Shown: in pieces, positions 54,081 through 63,110 of the stretch
Position numbering within the stretch: position 1 is the first letter of the stretch
Layout of the letters: every line of letters begins with the position of its first letter
Assembly: GCF_046773475.1 (NCBI RefSeq)
Contig: NZ_CP177240.1
Span: forward strand, 606,815-670,814
Length of the DNA stretch: 64,000 bases
Direction: 5' to 3'
DNA from: Nitratireductor aquimarinus
GTDB taxonomy: Bacteria; Pseudomonadota; Alphaproteobacteria; Rhizobiales; Rhizobiaceae
Notes under the pieces: model-generated
Database searches by the model: none
What the model was told of the DNA's origin: nothing
The model's input: the letters and a program-made list of their open reading frames with translations, nothing else
Translations under genes and position numbers: made by a program

Positions 54081-54872
54081 ATGGGCAAGCTCGAAAACAC
54101 GCCGACAAAGCGAGCGAAGAATGGCGCGGGACGACGCGTCACGCTGCATGAGAAGATCCAGACGGATCTGGAAACCCGCATCCTTTCAGGACAGTGGCAC
54201 ACCGGCTATCGCATCCCGACCGAGAAGGAGTTGAGCGAGCACTACGCCTGTTCGCGCATCACCGTTTCCAAGGTGCTCATGCTTCTGGCGCAGAAGGGGC
54301 TGATCGAGACGCGCAAGCGCGCCGGCAGTTTCGTCCGGCGTCCCATGGCGCATTCGATTATCCTGCAGATCCTCGACCCGGCCAGCGTTGCCGAGCAGAT
54401 GGGACAGCCCTATCGCTATGAGTTCATCGACCAGGTGGAGCGCGAGGCAGATGCGGATGATTGCACGCATCTGCGCACCCAGCAGGACGACCGCGACAAT
54501 GTGCTCGCCGTCCGCTGCCGGCACCATATCGGGGACCGGATCTATTGCTACGAAGAGCGTCTGATCAATCTGGACCTGTTGCCAGAAGCCCGGTCCGTGG
54601 ATTTTGAGACCACACCGCCCGGCGACTGGCTGATCGACCATCTGCCGTGGCGTTCGGGCGATGTGGAAATCGGTTCTGCGCTTGTCGACGAGACGCTGTC
54701 AGACCGGCTCGCGCTCGCCCCCGGCGCTGCGGTCATGAACATCGAACGCGTGATCCACGCCAATGGCGCGGCGGTGTCCTATGGCATGGCCTGGTACGCC
54801 GGCGACATGACCAGACTCAAGGCGCAGTACGACACCGCTCCGCTCACTCTGGCTGGATCACCGGCGTCGTAA
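54081..54872 (+). CDS. GntR-family transcriptional regulator (HutC-like, UTRA domain)
   Basis: 263-residue repressor. The GntR winged helix-turn-helix is at residues 22-90 (YRIPTEKELSEHYACSRITV, KRAGSFVRRP). The UTRA effector domain follows to about residue 255, with YCYEERLINLDLLPEA and INGAAV-like ligand-pocket segments (ANGAAVSYGMAWYAGD). It is divergent from dppA with a strong dyad between. HutC relatives sense histidine-pathway intermediates, but no hut genes are seen here, so a different amino-compound effector is likely. Confidence 0.85.
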   Translation: MGKLENTPTKRAKNGAGRRVTLHEKIQTDLETRILSGQWHTGYRIPTEKELSEHYACSRITVSKVLMLLAQKGLIETRKRAGSFVRRPMAHSIILQILDPASVAEQMGQPYRYEFIDQVEREADADDCTHLRTQQDDRDNVLAVRCRHHIGDRIYCYEERLINLDLLPEARSVDFETTPPGDWLIDHLPWRSGDVEIGSALVDETLSDRLALAPGAAVMNIERVIHANGAAVSYGMAWYAGDMTRLKAQYDTAPLTLAGSPAS

Positions 54873-55162
54873 GCTGTTTATCTTCGAAGTCATCGGCATG
54901 GTGATCTGTTGCTGAGCAACAGGCATAAGGCTGACGATTGACCGAAACGCGCGGCAGTTGCCTGTACGTCTCCGGCTCAGGCAGCATAACAGCACCCTTG
55001 TAAGCTCGGTTGTAGGTCCGCCAGGGCTCGGGCGGTTTTGCGCGAATCTGTCGGCCATGCATTCGTTTGGTCAGCTGCGAAAGCTGGTCCCTCGCCGACT
55101 GGCGTCGTCAAGCGTTGTTCGCGTCAGTCTGTCATAAGTCCAGCCGGCGTGTTTCGCTCTCG

Positions 55163-55184
55163 CCCCCCCCCCCCCCCCCCCCCC
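55163..55184 (+). repeat. Poly-C tract of 22 bases
   Basis: An uninterrupted run of 22 C follows GTTTCGCTCTCG and precedes GAAAGGGATGG. It lies in non-coding DNA about 760 bases before the glycosyltransferase gene. Such runs slip during replication and sequencing, so the true length is uncertain. Confidence 0.9.
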
Positions 55185-55370
55185 GAAAGGGATGGTTCCT
55201 CTCTGACGCCAGCGGTTTCAGGGAGCGCGCAAATGTCGGGTGAAGTTGCAATACGCTCGAAGCGTTTCCCAGGGCTTCAGCGCCGAATGGCGATGCTCCC
55301 AGAACTGCTGAATGTCGCTCTGACCTGACGCATCAGGTCTGGCGATGCCTCCGGGGCGGCGTCATCAAAT

Positions 55371-55461
55371 TGTCATCTATGCGCTGTAATCAATCTGTCA
55401 TTTAAGCTGCATACGGCTGTCATTTTAGCCGCGTACCACTGTCATTTAAGCATCGTATCCC
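55371..55461 (+). repeat. Tandem 22-bp repeats based on CTGTCATTTWAGC
   Basis: Three adjacent 22-bp units start with CTGTCATTTAAGC, CTGTCATTTTAGC and CTGTCATTTAAGC, with TGTCAT at 55396, 55418 and 55440. They are preceded by a diverged unit with TGTCAT at 55371. The layout resembles the transposase-binding repeats at IS21-type ends. The CTGTCAT core also matches a PhoB half-site, so a regulatory role is not excluded. Confidence 0.65.
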
Positions 55462-55922
55462 CGCCAGAGATTGAGGGCGTTGGCCTCGGCGTGGCGGACA
55501 ATTTAATGGAAAGTTTTTTGCCCATGAAGGGAGAAGGCGTGTTGATCTGGTCGAGGCCGGAGAGAAAGCGTCACGGCACCTGCGGGGTGCTCCATCCAGA
55601 AGAGTATGTAGGTCTAAGCATTTGTGCCTTGCAAGGCACAGGCCCTCTGGCCGGCAGCCGAGAGGGAAGCCTCGTCCACGTTCCATTCGGTCATGAGAGA
55701 CGATCGATCCTCATGGGTGTCTTAAGCAGCGTGCTGCCGAGCGGACACCGTAATCGCTTTGCCGTTTTTCGGGTGGGGCCGAGACGATGGTTGAACCGCG
55801 CTGTCGGGATGGTGGGGGCGCTGATAGCGAGCGCACCCTTCGCACTGAAGCGGCTGTCTGCTCCTTCTCCACTCAGCGACGAAAAATTCGGACTACCGAC
55901 GCTGTCTTTTTAACACGCATAA

Positions 55923-56951
55923 GTGAAGGGCACGCCCGTGCATTCTTCTCAACCAGCGCTTCCGTCCGGGTTCCCCGGGAACCAATTCCGGGTTCAGGAC
56001 GGCGGCTTCCGCACACTTCATGCACCAATACTAGATCCAGATAGCGGCGGTGCGCGACGTCCTGCACCCGGTTGTGGGGTCGTGCCGATAAGAGCAGACA
56101 AAAATGCGATTGCGGGGGAAGGCGAGCGCATCCGGTTCAGTTTGCTGATGTCGACCTACCAGGGGGACGATCCCGAACATTGCCGGCAAGCACTGCAAGG
56201 CATCTGCGACAATAGTGTTTTGCCTGATGATCTGGTTCTGGTGCTGGATGGACCGGCTCCCGAACCACTAATCGCAGCAATTGCCTCCTTTTCTCACCGT
56301 CTGCCCTTGAGGCTGGTGCATCTGTCGGAGAACAGGGGCTTGGGGGAGGCGCTGGCGGTAGGGCTGGAGCATTGCCGCTACAATTGGGTGGCGCGTTTCG
56401 ATGCCGACGATATCTGTATGCCGGACCGCTTTGAACGCCAACTGGCGTTTATTGCGGAGAACCCTCACGTTGACGCTTTCAGTTCACCGGTGGAAGAGTT
56501 CAGAGAAAGCCCCGGGGAAACGAATAGATTGCTGAAGTCGGTGCCTTGTGGGAGCCATGCTTTGGCTGTCTATGCTAGGCGGAGAAATCCGCTCAACCAT
56601 ATGGCAGTCATGTTCCGAAAAGACAGGGTCTTGGCAGCCGGAAATTATCAAGGTGACGCTTGCTTCGAGGACTATGCCTTGTGGGTGCGCCTGCTGCAGC
56701 AGGGAGCCTGTCTGGACAACATGGCCGAATCCACGGTCTGGGTGCGGGCCGGGCGCAGTATGGTGATGCGCCGGGGTGGATGGCGTTATGCACGGGCGGA
56801 ATATGATGTTCAGCGCAAATTCCTGACCTCGGGCTTCATCGGTTTTCCCGAGTTTATCAGGAACCTGGCTGTCCGGATTCCAGTCCGCCTTCTGTCCGTT
56901 GGTCTGAGGACAGGCATTTATGCAGTATGTCTGCGACGTACGGTCCGTTAG
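55923..56951 (+). CDS. Glycosyltransferase family 2 protein
   Basis: Inverting GT-A glycosyltransferase. The conserved domain starts at FSLLMSTYQGDDPEHCRQAL and contains LVHLSENRGLGEALAVGLEH and the D-x-D metal site in WVARFDADDICMPDRF, then NPLNHMAVMFRKD and CFEDYALWVRLLQQG. The first ~70 residues of the 342-residue frame are not conserved, and the true start may be GTG 56082. It is followed by the polysaccharide exporter genes. It probably adds a sugar to an exported glycan. Base composition is lower in GC than the flanking metabolic loci. Confidence 0.85.
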   Translation: MKGTPVHSSQPALPSGFPGNQFRVQDGGFRTLHAPILDPDSGGARRPAPGCGVVPIRADKNAIAGEGERIRFSLLMSTYQGDDPEHCRQALQGICDNSVLPDDLVLVLDGPAPEPLIAAIASFSHRLPLRLVHLSENRGLGEALAVGLEHCRYNWVARFDADDICMPDRFERQLAFIAENPHVDAFSSPVEEFRESPGETNRLLKSVPCGSHALAVYARRRNPLNHMAVMFRKDRVLAAGNYQGDACFEDYALWVRLLQQGACLDNMAESTVWVRAGRSMVMRRGGWRYARAEYDVQRKFLTSGFIGFPEFIRNLAVRIPVRLLSVGLRTGIYAVCLRRTVR

Positions 56952-56981
56952 GGACAGGCGTTCGCTGTTTTGGATTAAAGA

Positions 56982-57773
56982 ATGCTTGGTGCTTTTAATA
57001 TCGGTTATCGGGATCTGGTACAAAGTGTGCAGTCCAGAAACCTATGGCTTTTGCTGGGGTGGGTAGAAATCCGTCAACGCTACGCGCGTTCGCGAATTGG
57101 GCCGTTTTGGCTCACCATAAGTATGGCGGTTCTCGTAGCAGCGCTTGGATTGGTCTACGGGACCCTGTTCAAAGCTGATATCCGGGACTATCTGCCTCTG
57201 CTCGCCATCGGGTTTGTGTTCTGGGCGTATATCTCAACGACCATCAATGATGGGTGCAACGCATACATTGGAGCTGGTGCCTATCTGAAACAGGTGCCCT
57301 TGCCACGCGGGGTTTTTATTTTCCAAAATTTGTGGCGAAACATGATTATTCTGGCGCATAATTTTGTAATTGTGGTGCTGGTCCTGATCATTTTTAAGGT
57401 CAATTTTCTCCAGAATTTGCCATTCTTTTTTCTTGGCTTCCTTCTGGTCACGTGGAACCTTTTGTGGACCACGGCTCTGTTGGCTTTGTTGTGCGCCCGC
57501 TTTCGAGACCTGCCGCAGATTGTGGCCAGCATTATCCAGGTGATCTTCTATGTGACCCCGATACTGTTCAAGCGTGACATGTTGGGAAAATATCCCTGGC
57601 TGATCGACCTGAATCCCTTTGCGCACCTGATCGAAGTGGTGCGTGCGCCATTGCTGGGCGGCTCCGCGCCCGCGCTTAGTTGGGCGGTCTGTTTAAGCAT
57701 GGCGCTGGTGGGGTCGCTTCTGTGTCTCTTCATGCACGGCAAATACCGTGCACGCATTCCATACTGGGTTTAG
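56982..57773 (+). CDS. ABC-2 type polysaccharide export permease (Wzm/KpsM family)
   Basis: 263-residue membrane subunit with six helices that exports a lipid-linked O-antigen or capsular polysaccharide. The N-terminal amphipathic stretch WVEIRQRYARSRIGPFWLTI is the family hallmark. LPRGVFIFQNLWRNMIILAH and FRDLPQIVASIIQVIFYVTP near residue 170 also match. It lies directly before its ATPase. No frameshift is seen. Confidence 0.88.
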   Translation: MLGAFNIGYRDLVQSVQSRNLWLLLGWVEIRQRYARSRIGPFWLTISMAVLVAALGLVYGTLFKADIRDYLPLLAIGFVFWAYISTTINDGCNAYIGAGAYLKQVPLPRGVFIFQNLWRNMIILAHNFVIVVLVLIIFKVNFLQNLPFFFLGFLLVTWNLLWTTALLALLCARFRDLPQIVASIIQVIFYVTPILFKRDMLGKYPWLIDLNPFAHLIEVVRAPLLGGSAPALSWAVCLSMALVGSLLCLFMHGKYRARIPYWV

Positions 57774-57783
57774 AGGCTGGCAG

Positions 57784-58539
57784 ATGTCACACGTTAAAGC
57801 ACAGGATCTGGTCGTTGAAATGCCCGTTTATGAACTGGGCGCAAGATCTATGAAGATGCAGATGCTCGGCAAGCTGACCTCTGGACGCATTGGCGCCACC
57901 GAGAACGGCATCACTGTCGTACGAGCCCTGCAGGGGGTCAGTTTCGAGTTTTCAGACGGTGATCGCGTTGGTCTGATCGGCTCCAACGGCTCGGGCAAAT
58001 CCACCCTGCTACGTGTATTGGCTGGCATATACGAGCCTTCGGCCGGCCAACTGCAGGTCGAAGGCAAAGCCGTGGCGCTTCTGGAAATGGGGTTGGGAAT
58101 GGATGACACCATGTCCGGCTACCAGAACATCCGGCTGCGCGGAATGCTGCTGGGCATGTCGCTTAGCGAAGTTCAGGAGAAGACAGCCGAAATAGCCGAT
58201 TTCACCGGCCTTGGTGATTATCTGCATTTGCCGATCCGCACATATTCCTCAGGTATGCGTATCCGCCTGGCATTTGCCATTTCTACCGCGGTAGAGGCGG
58301 AACTGCTTCTGCTCGATGAGGTTATCGGTGTCGGGGACGCGGCCTTTCTGGAGAAAGCCAACGCGCGTTTGAGGTCCTTTCAGGACAAGGCGAACATCGT
58401 GTTCATCGCATCGCATTCGGGAGCTGTCATCTCGGATATGTGCAATAAGGTCATATGGCTCGAGCGCGGGCGTCTGGAGTTCGTGGGTGACGTCGCCGAA
58501 GGGCTGAATGCCTACGCAAATTACCTAGAGCAGAAATGA
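57784..58539 (+). CDS. Polysaccharide export ATP-binding protein (Wzt/KpsT family, short form)
   Basis: 251-residue ATPase partner of the Wzm-like permease. ATG 57784 was chosen because GAGG lies just upstream; ATG 57748 overlaps the permease gene. Walker A GSNGSGKST is near residue 71 and the Wzt-typical ALLEMGLGMDDTMSGYQNIRLR follows. The signature YSSGMRIRLAFAISTA and Walker B LLLDEVIGVGDAAF complete the domain. It lacks the C-terminal carbohydrate-binding domain of long Wzt proteins, which suggests a KpsT-like or capping-independent system. It overlaps the next gene by ATGA. Confidence 0.88.
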   Translation: MSHVKAQDLVVEMPVYELGARSMKMQMLGKLTSGRIGATENGITVVRALQGVSFEFSDGDRVGLIGSNGSGKSTLLRVLAGIYEPSAGQLQVEGKAVALLEMGLGMDDTMSGYQNIRLRGMLLGMSLSEVQEKTAEIADFTGLGDYLHLPIRTYSSGMRIRLAFAISTAVEAELLLLDEVIGVGDAAFLEKANARLRSFQDKANIVFIASHSGAVISDMCNKVIWLERGRLEFVGDVAEGLNAYANYLEQK

Positions 58540-60830
58540 TGAGCTTCATGGCTGATCCGCACTCAGCAACGCGGCCGGAAGTTGCGCTCAAGCCGCGACG
58601 TGTGACATTCGTGGTTGATATCCGCGGCTGGGCATTCGACACGATTGCGCGATCCATGCAAATGCGTCTCGCACCGCTGCTGGATGCATGTGACATCGTC
58701 TATTGGGAAGATTTTGATGATCCGAATGCGCTGGTCCGCCACATTAATGATGGCAGTGCGGACCTGGTTCACTTCTTCTTTCGTGAGCATCTGGATCTGA
58801 TCCTGAAGACCACTGCGGGTCACAGCGACGGCTTCCTGGCTTTCTGTCGCCGTGCTTTCACCACCCATATCCCCGACTATCTGTATTCTGGCAGCTTTGA
58901 GCTGGCCTCACGTGCTGATCTATTCAATTTCATTGACGGGTATTTCACCACATGTCGGGATCTCTTTGACGTGTATTCACGGGATCCTCTGGTTCAAACG
59001 CCCGATGGCGTGATCTTCGACTGGCCAGCGATTTCTACACAGCCAACGCTCCCGTTAAAAACCCCTGGGAAAGGCCTGCGTGTCCTGTGGTCGGGTAACT
59101 CAAAATGGGGTGAGTATGCCGGTCATGTTGACTACAAGGGCCTGGAGACCATTATCAATCCGGCGCTTGAGCGGGTCCGGGAACAGTGTCCCGATGTTGA
59201 ATTTGTCTGTTTCGATTCCGCAAGAAAGAAAGTTCCCCACCAGACCATCCTTGATGCGTTGGCTAAAACGGATGTCCTTCTTATTGCCTCCGAGAAAGAG
59301 GGAACTCCCTTGTCCCTCATTGAGGCGATGGCAAAGGCTTGTGCTGTGGTTACTACGCCGGTGGGGATCGCCACTGATGTCCTGCCAGAAGTTCAGAAGC
59401 CGTTTATATGCCCCCGCCGTTCCGATGCCTTTGCCGAGGCCCTGATCCAGCTTTGCAAGAACCCGGACAAGCTGCGTCAGTTGCAACAGGCTAACTGGAA
59501 CGCCTTTAACGTTCATTTCGGTCCCGCCAGTACCCTGTTGAGCCAATGGGTGGCTTTTCTGAACCAGGCATATGAACGACATCAGGTCCAGGGCGTGGTT
59601 CGCAAGCAGGTTCTGGCAAGGGCCGTAGCCGGCAGCAGGAGGCGGCGCGCTCTGGTCACCGTGTTGCGAACAGGCGTCCGTGTGGCGAAGCCCCTCGGAC
59701 TGGTTCAGGTGTTGAACGGCATATCTCCAAAGTTCGCAGGAACTTATAACCGGGTTCTGCACGGCGGTAACCAGCAGGGTACACCCGACTACCTGCGCAT
59801 CGGTCGGGCCTATCAGCGATTGCTGGACGATTGGCCGGATGACCAGCCGCTGACCATCTACGCCCCTATGTGGAAAGGCGTGGCTGCATCGACAGAAGCA
59901 ATGTTCGGCCAGCAGGTTGTTCGGTACCCGTATTTCGATTCCGAATATCCTGAAGTAGAGGGACACGCCTATCTGGAGAGCCTGGCTAAACTGCTCGCAG
60001 AAAAGCAGCAGGTGCCAGTGGTTTACAGCGGGGGGTCTTTACTGCACCGAAGCCTGGCGCGTCGCCTGCATCAGATTAACCCCGCCATGCGGCAGTTCTT
60101 CATGTGGCATGGTTCGCCAGCTCAGTGGGTTGAACCAGGTCAGGCCGCGCACTTTGAAGTATGGCACGAAGCATACAGGGACGGCGTTGTTCAGGGCATG
60201 GTGACCGTCAAGCCGGGATTGCATCGCTCTCTGGAGAGAATGGGCATCCAGGCCTGGGACGTCTTCAACCCGATCCCGGATCTGCCAATTACAGCACGGA
60301 CCGGATTGCACAGAGAAAGTGGTGTGCATATCGGACTGTTTTCCGCCATCAGCTCTTGGTACAAGAACCCCAATGTGCAGTTGTTAGCAGTCGCTGGCAG
60401 GCCGGATGTGGTTTTGAATACCAATCTGCACAAAGGCGAACTGGGTAACCTGGACCTGCGCCTTCAGGCGGTAAACTACCATTCGCACATGCCCCGCGCC
60501 AATTTTTTGCAGCTCATTGCTCAGCAGGATTTGAACCTCTACGTCACCAATACCGAGTGTTCTCCCATGATCGCTCTGGAGAGCTGGGCCTCGGGTGTGC
60601 CTTGTATCGTGGGGCCGGCTGGTGATGTGTATTCCGGCGTGTCTTCGCGCCTGGCTGAATTTCTGGTCGAGCCGCGCGTAGATGATCCCTCTGCAATCAG
60701 TGATCGAATTGATCTGGTTCTGGCGCACCGCGATGAAATTTCCGAGCTTCTGGGCAGAAGCCGTGAGGCCTATCAACGGATGTTCAGGGAGAAGCGCGAA
60801 CAGCTTCTCAGGGCATTATATGAGCAGTGA
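58536..60830 (+). CDS. Large two-domain glycosyltransferase (tandem GT4-like, GT-B fold)
   Basis: 764-residue protein with two GT-B-like halves. In the first half (residues 20-350) the donor-site E-x7-E type region reads ASEKEGTPLSLIEAMAKACA with VVTTPVGIATDVLPE. In the second half (residues 420-760) the corresponding region reads TNTECSPMIALESWASGVPC with IVGPAGDVYSGVSS. Both halves therefore look capable of binding a nucleotide sugar. It starts in ATGA overlap with the ATPase gene. Likely role: adding two different sugars, or a repeating unit, to the exported glycan. There is no signal peptide or membrane helix, so it is cytosolic or peripheral. Confidence 0.75.
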   Translation: MMSFMADPHSATRPEVALKPRRVTFVVDIRGWAFDTIARSMQMRLAPLLDACDIVYWEDFDDPNALVRHINDGSADLVHFFFREHLDLILKTTAGHSDGFLAFCRRAFTTHIPDYLYSGSFELASRADLFNFIDGYFTTCRDLFDVYSRDPLVQTPDGVIFDWPAISTQPTLPLKTPGKGLRVLWSGNSKWGEYAGHVDYKGLETIINPALERVREQCPDVEFVCFDSARKKVPHQTILDALAKTDVLLIASEKEGTPLSLIEAMAKACAVVTTPVGIATDVLPEVQKPFICPRRSDAFAEALIQLCKNPDKLRQLQQANWNAFNVHFGPASTLLSQWVAFLNQAYERHQVQGVVRKQVLARAVAGSRRRRALVTVLRTGVRVAKPLGLVQVLNGISPKFAGTYNRVLHGGNQQGTPDYLRIGRAYQRLLDDWPDDQPLTIYAPMWKGVAASTEAMFGQQVVRYPYFDSEYPEVEGHAYLESLAKLLAEKQQVPVVYSGGSLLHRSLARRLHQINPAMRQFFMWHGSPAQWVEPGQAAHFEVWHEAYRDGVVQGMVTVKPGLHRSLERMGIQAWDVFNPIPDLPITARTGLHRESGVHIGLFSAISSWYKNPNVQLLAVAGRPDVVLNTNLHKGELGNLDLRLQAVNYHSHMPRANFLQLIAQQDLNLYVTNTECSPMIALESWASGVPCIVGPAGDVYSGVSSRLAEFLVEPRVDDPSAISDRIDLVLAHRDEISELLGRSREAYQRMFREKREQLLRALYEQ

Positions 60831-60914
60831 TCGGGAACGTTTGAAGAGAGGTGTGTTCCCGCATCCTGCCGCCGTGGTGGAAATGGCTGTTTCCTGAGCC
60901 ATAAAACGACACGA

Positions 60915-61494
60915 TCACCCGACCCTGCGCCCGTCCGCATCGAATATGTGCAGCGCATCCGGCGCGACCTTCAGAGGTAGGAGCGCGCCCGTCGGCGTGT
61001 CGAGAGCGGGGGGCAGGGTTGCGACCACCTTGTGTTCGCCAAGCAGGCCGGAGACAACCACTTCCGGGCCTGTCATCTCTGCAATTTCGGTGCGTGGCGC
61101 GAGGGTGACCTCCTCGGCATTTTCCGCCATATGAAGCGCTTCAGGGCGAATGCCGATGATAATGGGCTGGTTTTCTTCCAGAAGGCCGGAAGATTTCGCA
61201 GGAAGATCGAAGGCGGTGTCCGTGCCTTCCACAATTGCCCTGTTCCCGGCAACACGGGCAGGAAGCATGTTCATGGGCGGTGAGCCGACGAACTCGGCGA
61301 CATATCTGGTCGCGGGCGTGTTGTAGATTTCCGCCGGGGTTCCGAACTGCTCGACACGGCCGTTGCGCATCAGGGCAACCTTGGTTGCGAGCGTCATGGC
61401 TTCGATCTGGTCATGGGTGACATAGACCACCGTGGTCTTGAGCATGGCGTGCAGCCGCTTCAATTCGGCGCGCATTTCCATGCGCAACTTGGCG
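60915..61494 (-). pseudogene. Sugar ABC transporter ATPase (UgpC/MalK family), C-terminal fragment cut by IS21
   Basis: About 193 residues of an ATPase that is normally ~360. The frame runs in from the IS boundary as AKLRMEMRAELKRLH, just after where the Walker B and D-loop would lie. The H-loop VVYVTHDQIEAMTLA, the MalK-type VEQFGTPAEIYNTPATRYVA and the OB-domain segment IGIRPEALHM follow, ending at 60915. The Walker A, signature and Walker B motifs are missing. The remaining N-terminal half, if it exists, should be to the right of IS copy 2, outside the window. Confidence 0.87.
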
Positions 61495-61616
61495 TGAGAA
61501 CGGCGGTGGAAAACTAGACCACGGTAGCGGCTGGATTGTCCTGCTGCGGGCGGCTGAAAAGTCGTCCACTTTTTCCCTTTTCTGCTTGGCGCAGGGAGGG
61601 ACGAGGGATCTACACC

Positions 61617-63110
61617 GTGGAATTATATCTGAAGGTTCGAGTTGCTTGCGACGGCGGTATGAGCCAGCGCGAAGCGTCGAAGCATTTCGGCATATCGCGC
61701 GACACGGTTCGCAAGATGATGACGTATTCGGTTCCTCCCGGCTATCGACGGCGGGCTCCGGTTCGGCGTCCAAAGCTGGAAGCTTTCATCCCAATCATTG
61801 ACGGATGGCTTGAGGCGGATCGGACGGTTCCGCGCAAGCAGCGTCATACGGCCAAGCGGGTGTTCGACCGGCTCCGTGACGAACACGGGTTTGCTGGCGG
61901 GTACACGATTATCAAGGACTACATGCGTGATCGGGATCGGCGCGGCCAGGAGATGTTCGTGCCGCTGGCGCATCCTGCCGGGCATGGGCAGGCGGACTTC
62001 GGCGAGGCCGTGGTTGTCATCGGCGGCGTCGAGCAGAAGGCGCACTTCTTCGTGCTCGACCTGCCGCACAGCGATGCGTGCTATGTTCGCGCCTATCCTG
62101 CAGCCGTAGCAGAGGCATGGGTGGACGGCCATGTCCATGCCTTCGCCTTCTTCGGCGCTGTGCCGCAGTCGATCGTCTACGACAACGACCGCTGCCTGGT
62201 GGCAAAGATACTGCCCGACGGCACACGCAAGCGCGCGACACTGTTCAGCGGCTTCCTGTCCCACTACCTGGTCCGGGATCGTTATGGCCGCCCCGGCAAG
62301 GGCAATGACAAGGGCAGCGTCGAAGGTCTGGTCGGCTATGCCCGGCGCAACTTCATGGTGCCGATCCCGTGCTTTGCGACGTGGGAAGACTTCAATCTGT
62401 GGCTTGAGGATCGATGCCGCAAGCGTCAGGGCGACCGGCTGCGTGGCGAGAGCGAGACGATCGGCGAGCGTCTGCAGCGTGACCTTGCGGCCATGCGGCC
62501 GCTGCCGGCTTCACCCTTCGATGCCTGCGACCAGGCCGGTGGCCGGGTCTCCTCGCAGGCGCTGGTACGTTACAGGACCAACGACTACTCCGTTCCGGTC
62601 GCATATGGCCATCAAGATGTGTGGATCCGGGGCTATGTCGACGAGGTGGTGATCGGCTGCGGCGGTGAGACGATCGCCCGTCATCCGCGCAGCTATGAAC
62701 GCGAGGAGGTTGTCTTCGACCCACTGCATTACCTGCCGCTGATCGAGCAGAAGATCAATGCGCTTGACCAGGCGGCCCCTCTGCAGGGCTGGGAACTGCC
62801 CGAGGCGTTCGCCACACTGCGTCGCCTGATGGAAGCGCGGATGGGCAAGCAGGGCCGGCGCGCCTATGTGCAGGTGTTGCGCCTTCTGGAAAGCTTCGAT
62901 CTGGCCGACCTGCATGCAGCTGTTAAACAGGCGCTACACCTGGGTGCCATCAGCTTCGACGCCGTGAAGCACCTCGTCCTGTGCCGGGCCGAACGCAGGC
63001 CGCCAAAACTGGACCTCGACATCTATCCCTATCTGCCCAGAGCCACTGTCGAGAAGACGTCAGCCAAGGCCTATATGCGGCTGCTGAACCGCGAGGAGGA
63101 ACCGGCATGA
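61617..63110 (+). CDS. istA: IS21-family transposase IstA, copy 2
   Basis: Same protein as at 2811-4304 (497 residues from the GTG at 61617), with the same helix-turn-helix and D127, D189 and E236. No difference from copy 1 is visible in the translation. Intact and possibly active. Confidence 0.93.
   Translation: MELYLKVRVACDGGMSQREASKHFGISRDTVRKMMTYSVPPGYRRRAPVRRPKLEAFIPIIDGWLEADRTVPRKQRHTAKRVFDRLRDEHGFAGGYTIIKDYMRDRDRRGQEMFVPLAHPAGHGQADFGEAVVVIGGVEQKAHFFVLDLPHSDACYVRAYPAAVAEAWVDGHVHAFAFFGAVPQSIVYDNDRCLVAKILPDGTRKRATLFSGFLSHYLVRDRYGRPGKGNDKGSVEGLVGYARRNFMVPIPCFATWEDFNLWLEDRCRKRQGDRLRGESETIGERLQRDLAAMRPLPASPFDACDQAGGRVSSQALVRYRTNDYSVPVAYGHQDVWIRGYVDEVVIGCGGETIARHPRSYEREEVVFDPLHYLPLIEQKINALDQAAPLQGWELPEAFATLRRLMEARMGKQGRRAYVQVLRLLESFDLADLHAAVKQALHLGAISFDAVKHLVLCRAERRPPKLDLDIYPYLPRATVEKTSAKAYMRLLNREEEPA

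Larger units (their letters stand above)
54873..55922. other. Gene-poor 1-kb stretch between the Dpp locus and the glycan cluster
   Basis: No convincing gene is seen. Open frames on both strands, for example 55491-55913 (+) and 55420-55686 (-), resemble no family and have no ribosome-binding site. The stretch contains a 17-bp palindrome (54906-54922, CTGTTGCT-g-AGCAACAG), a 22-base C run and a 22-bp tandem repeat block. It looks like decayed or mobile-element-derived DNA marking an island boundary. Confidence 0.6.

Noticed and set aside
54906..54922. 17-bp palindrome CTGTTGCT-g-AGCAACAG as terminator of the GntR gene
   Set aside because: The one-base centre cannot form an RNA hairpin loop and no T-tract follows. 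It is noted only as a dyad of unknown role.
55491..55913. 140-residue plus-strand open frame
   Set aside because: No ribosome-binding site, no recognisable domain, and a competing frame exists on the other strand.
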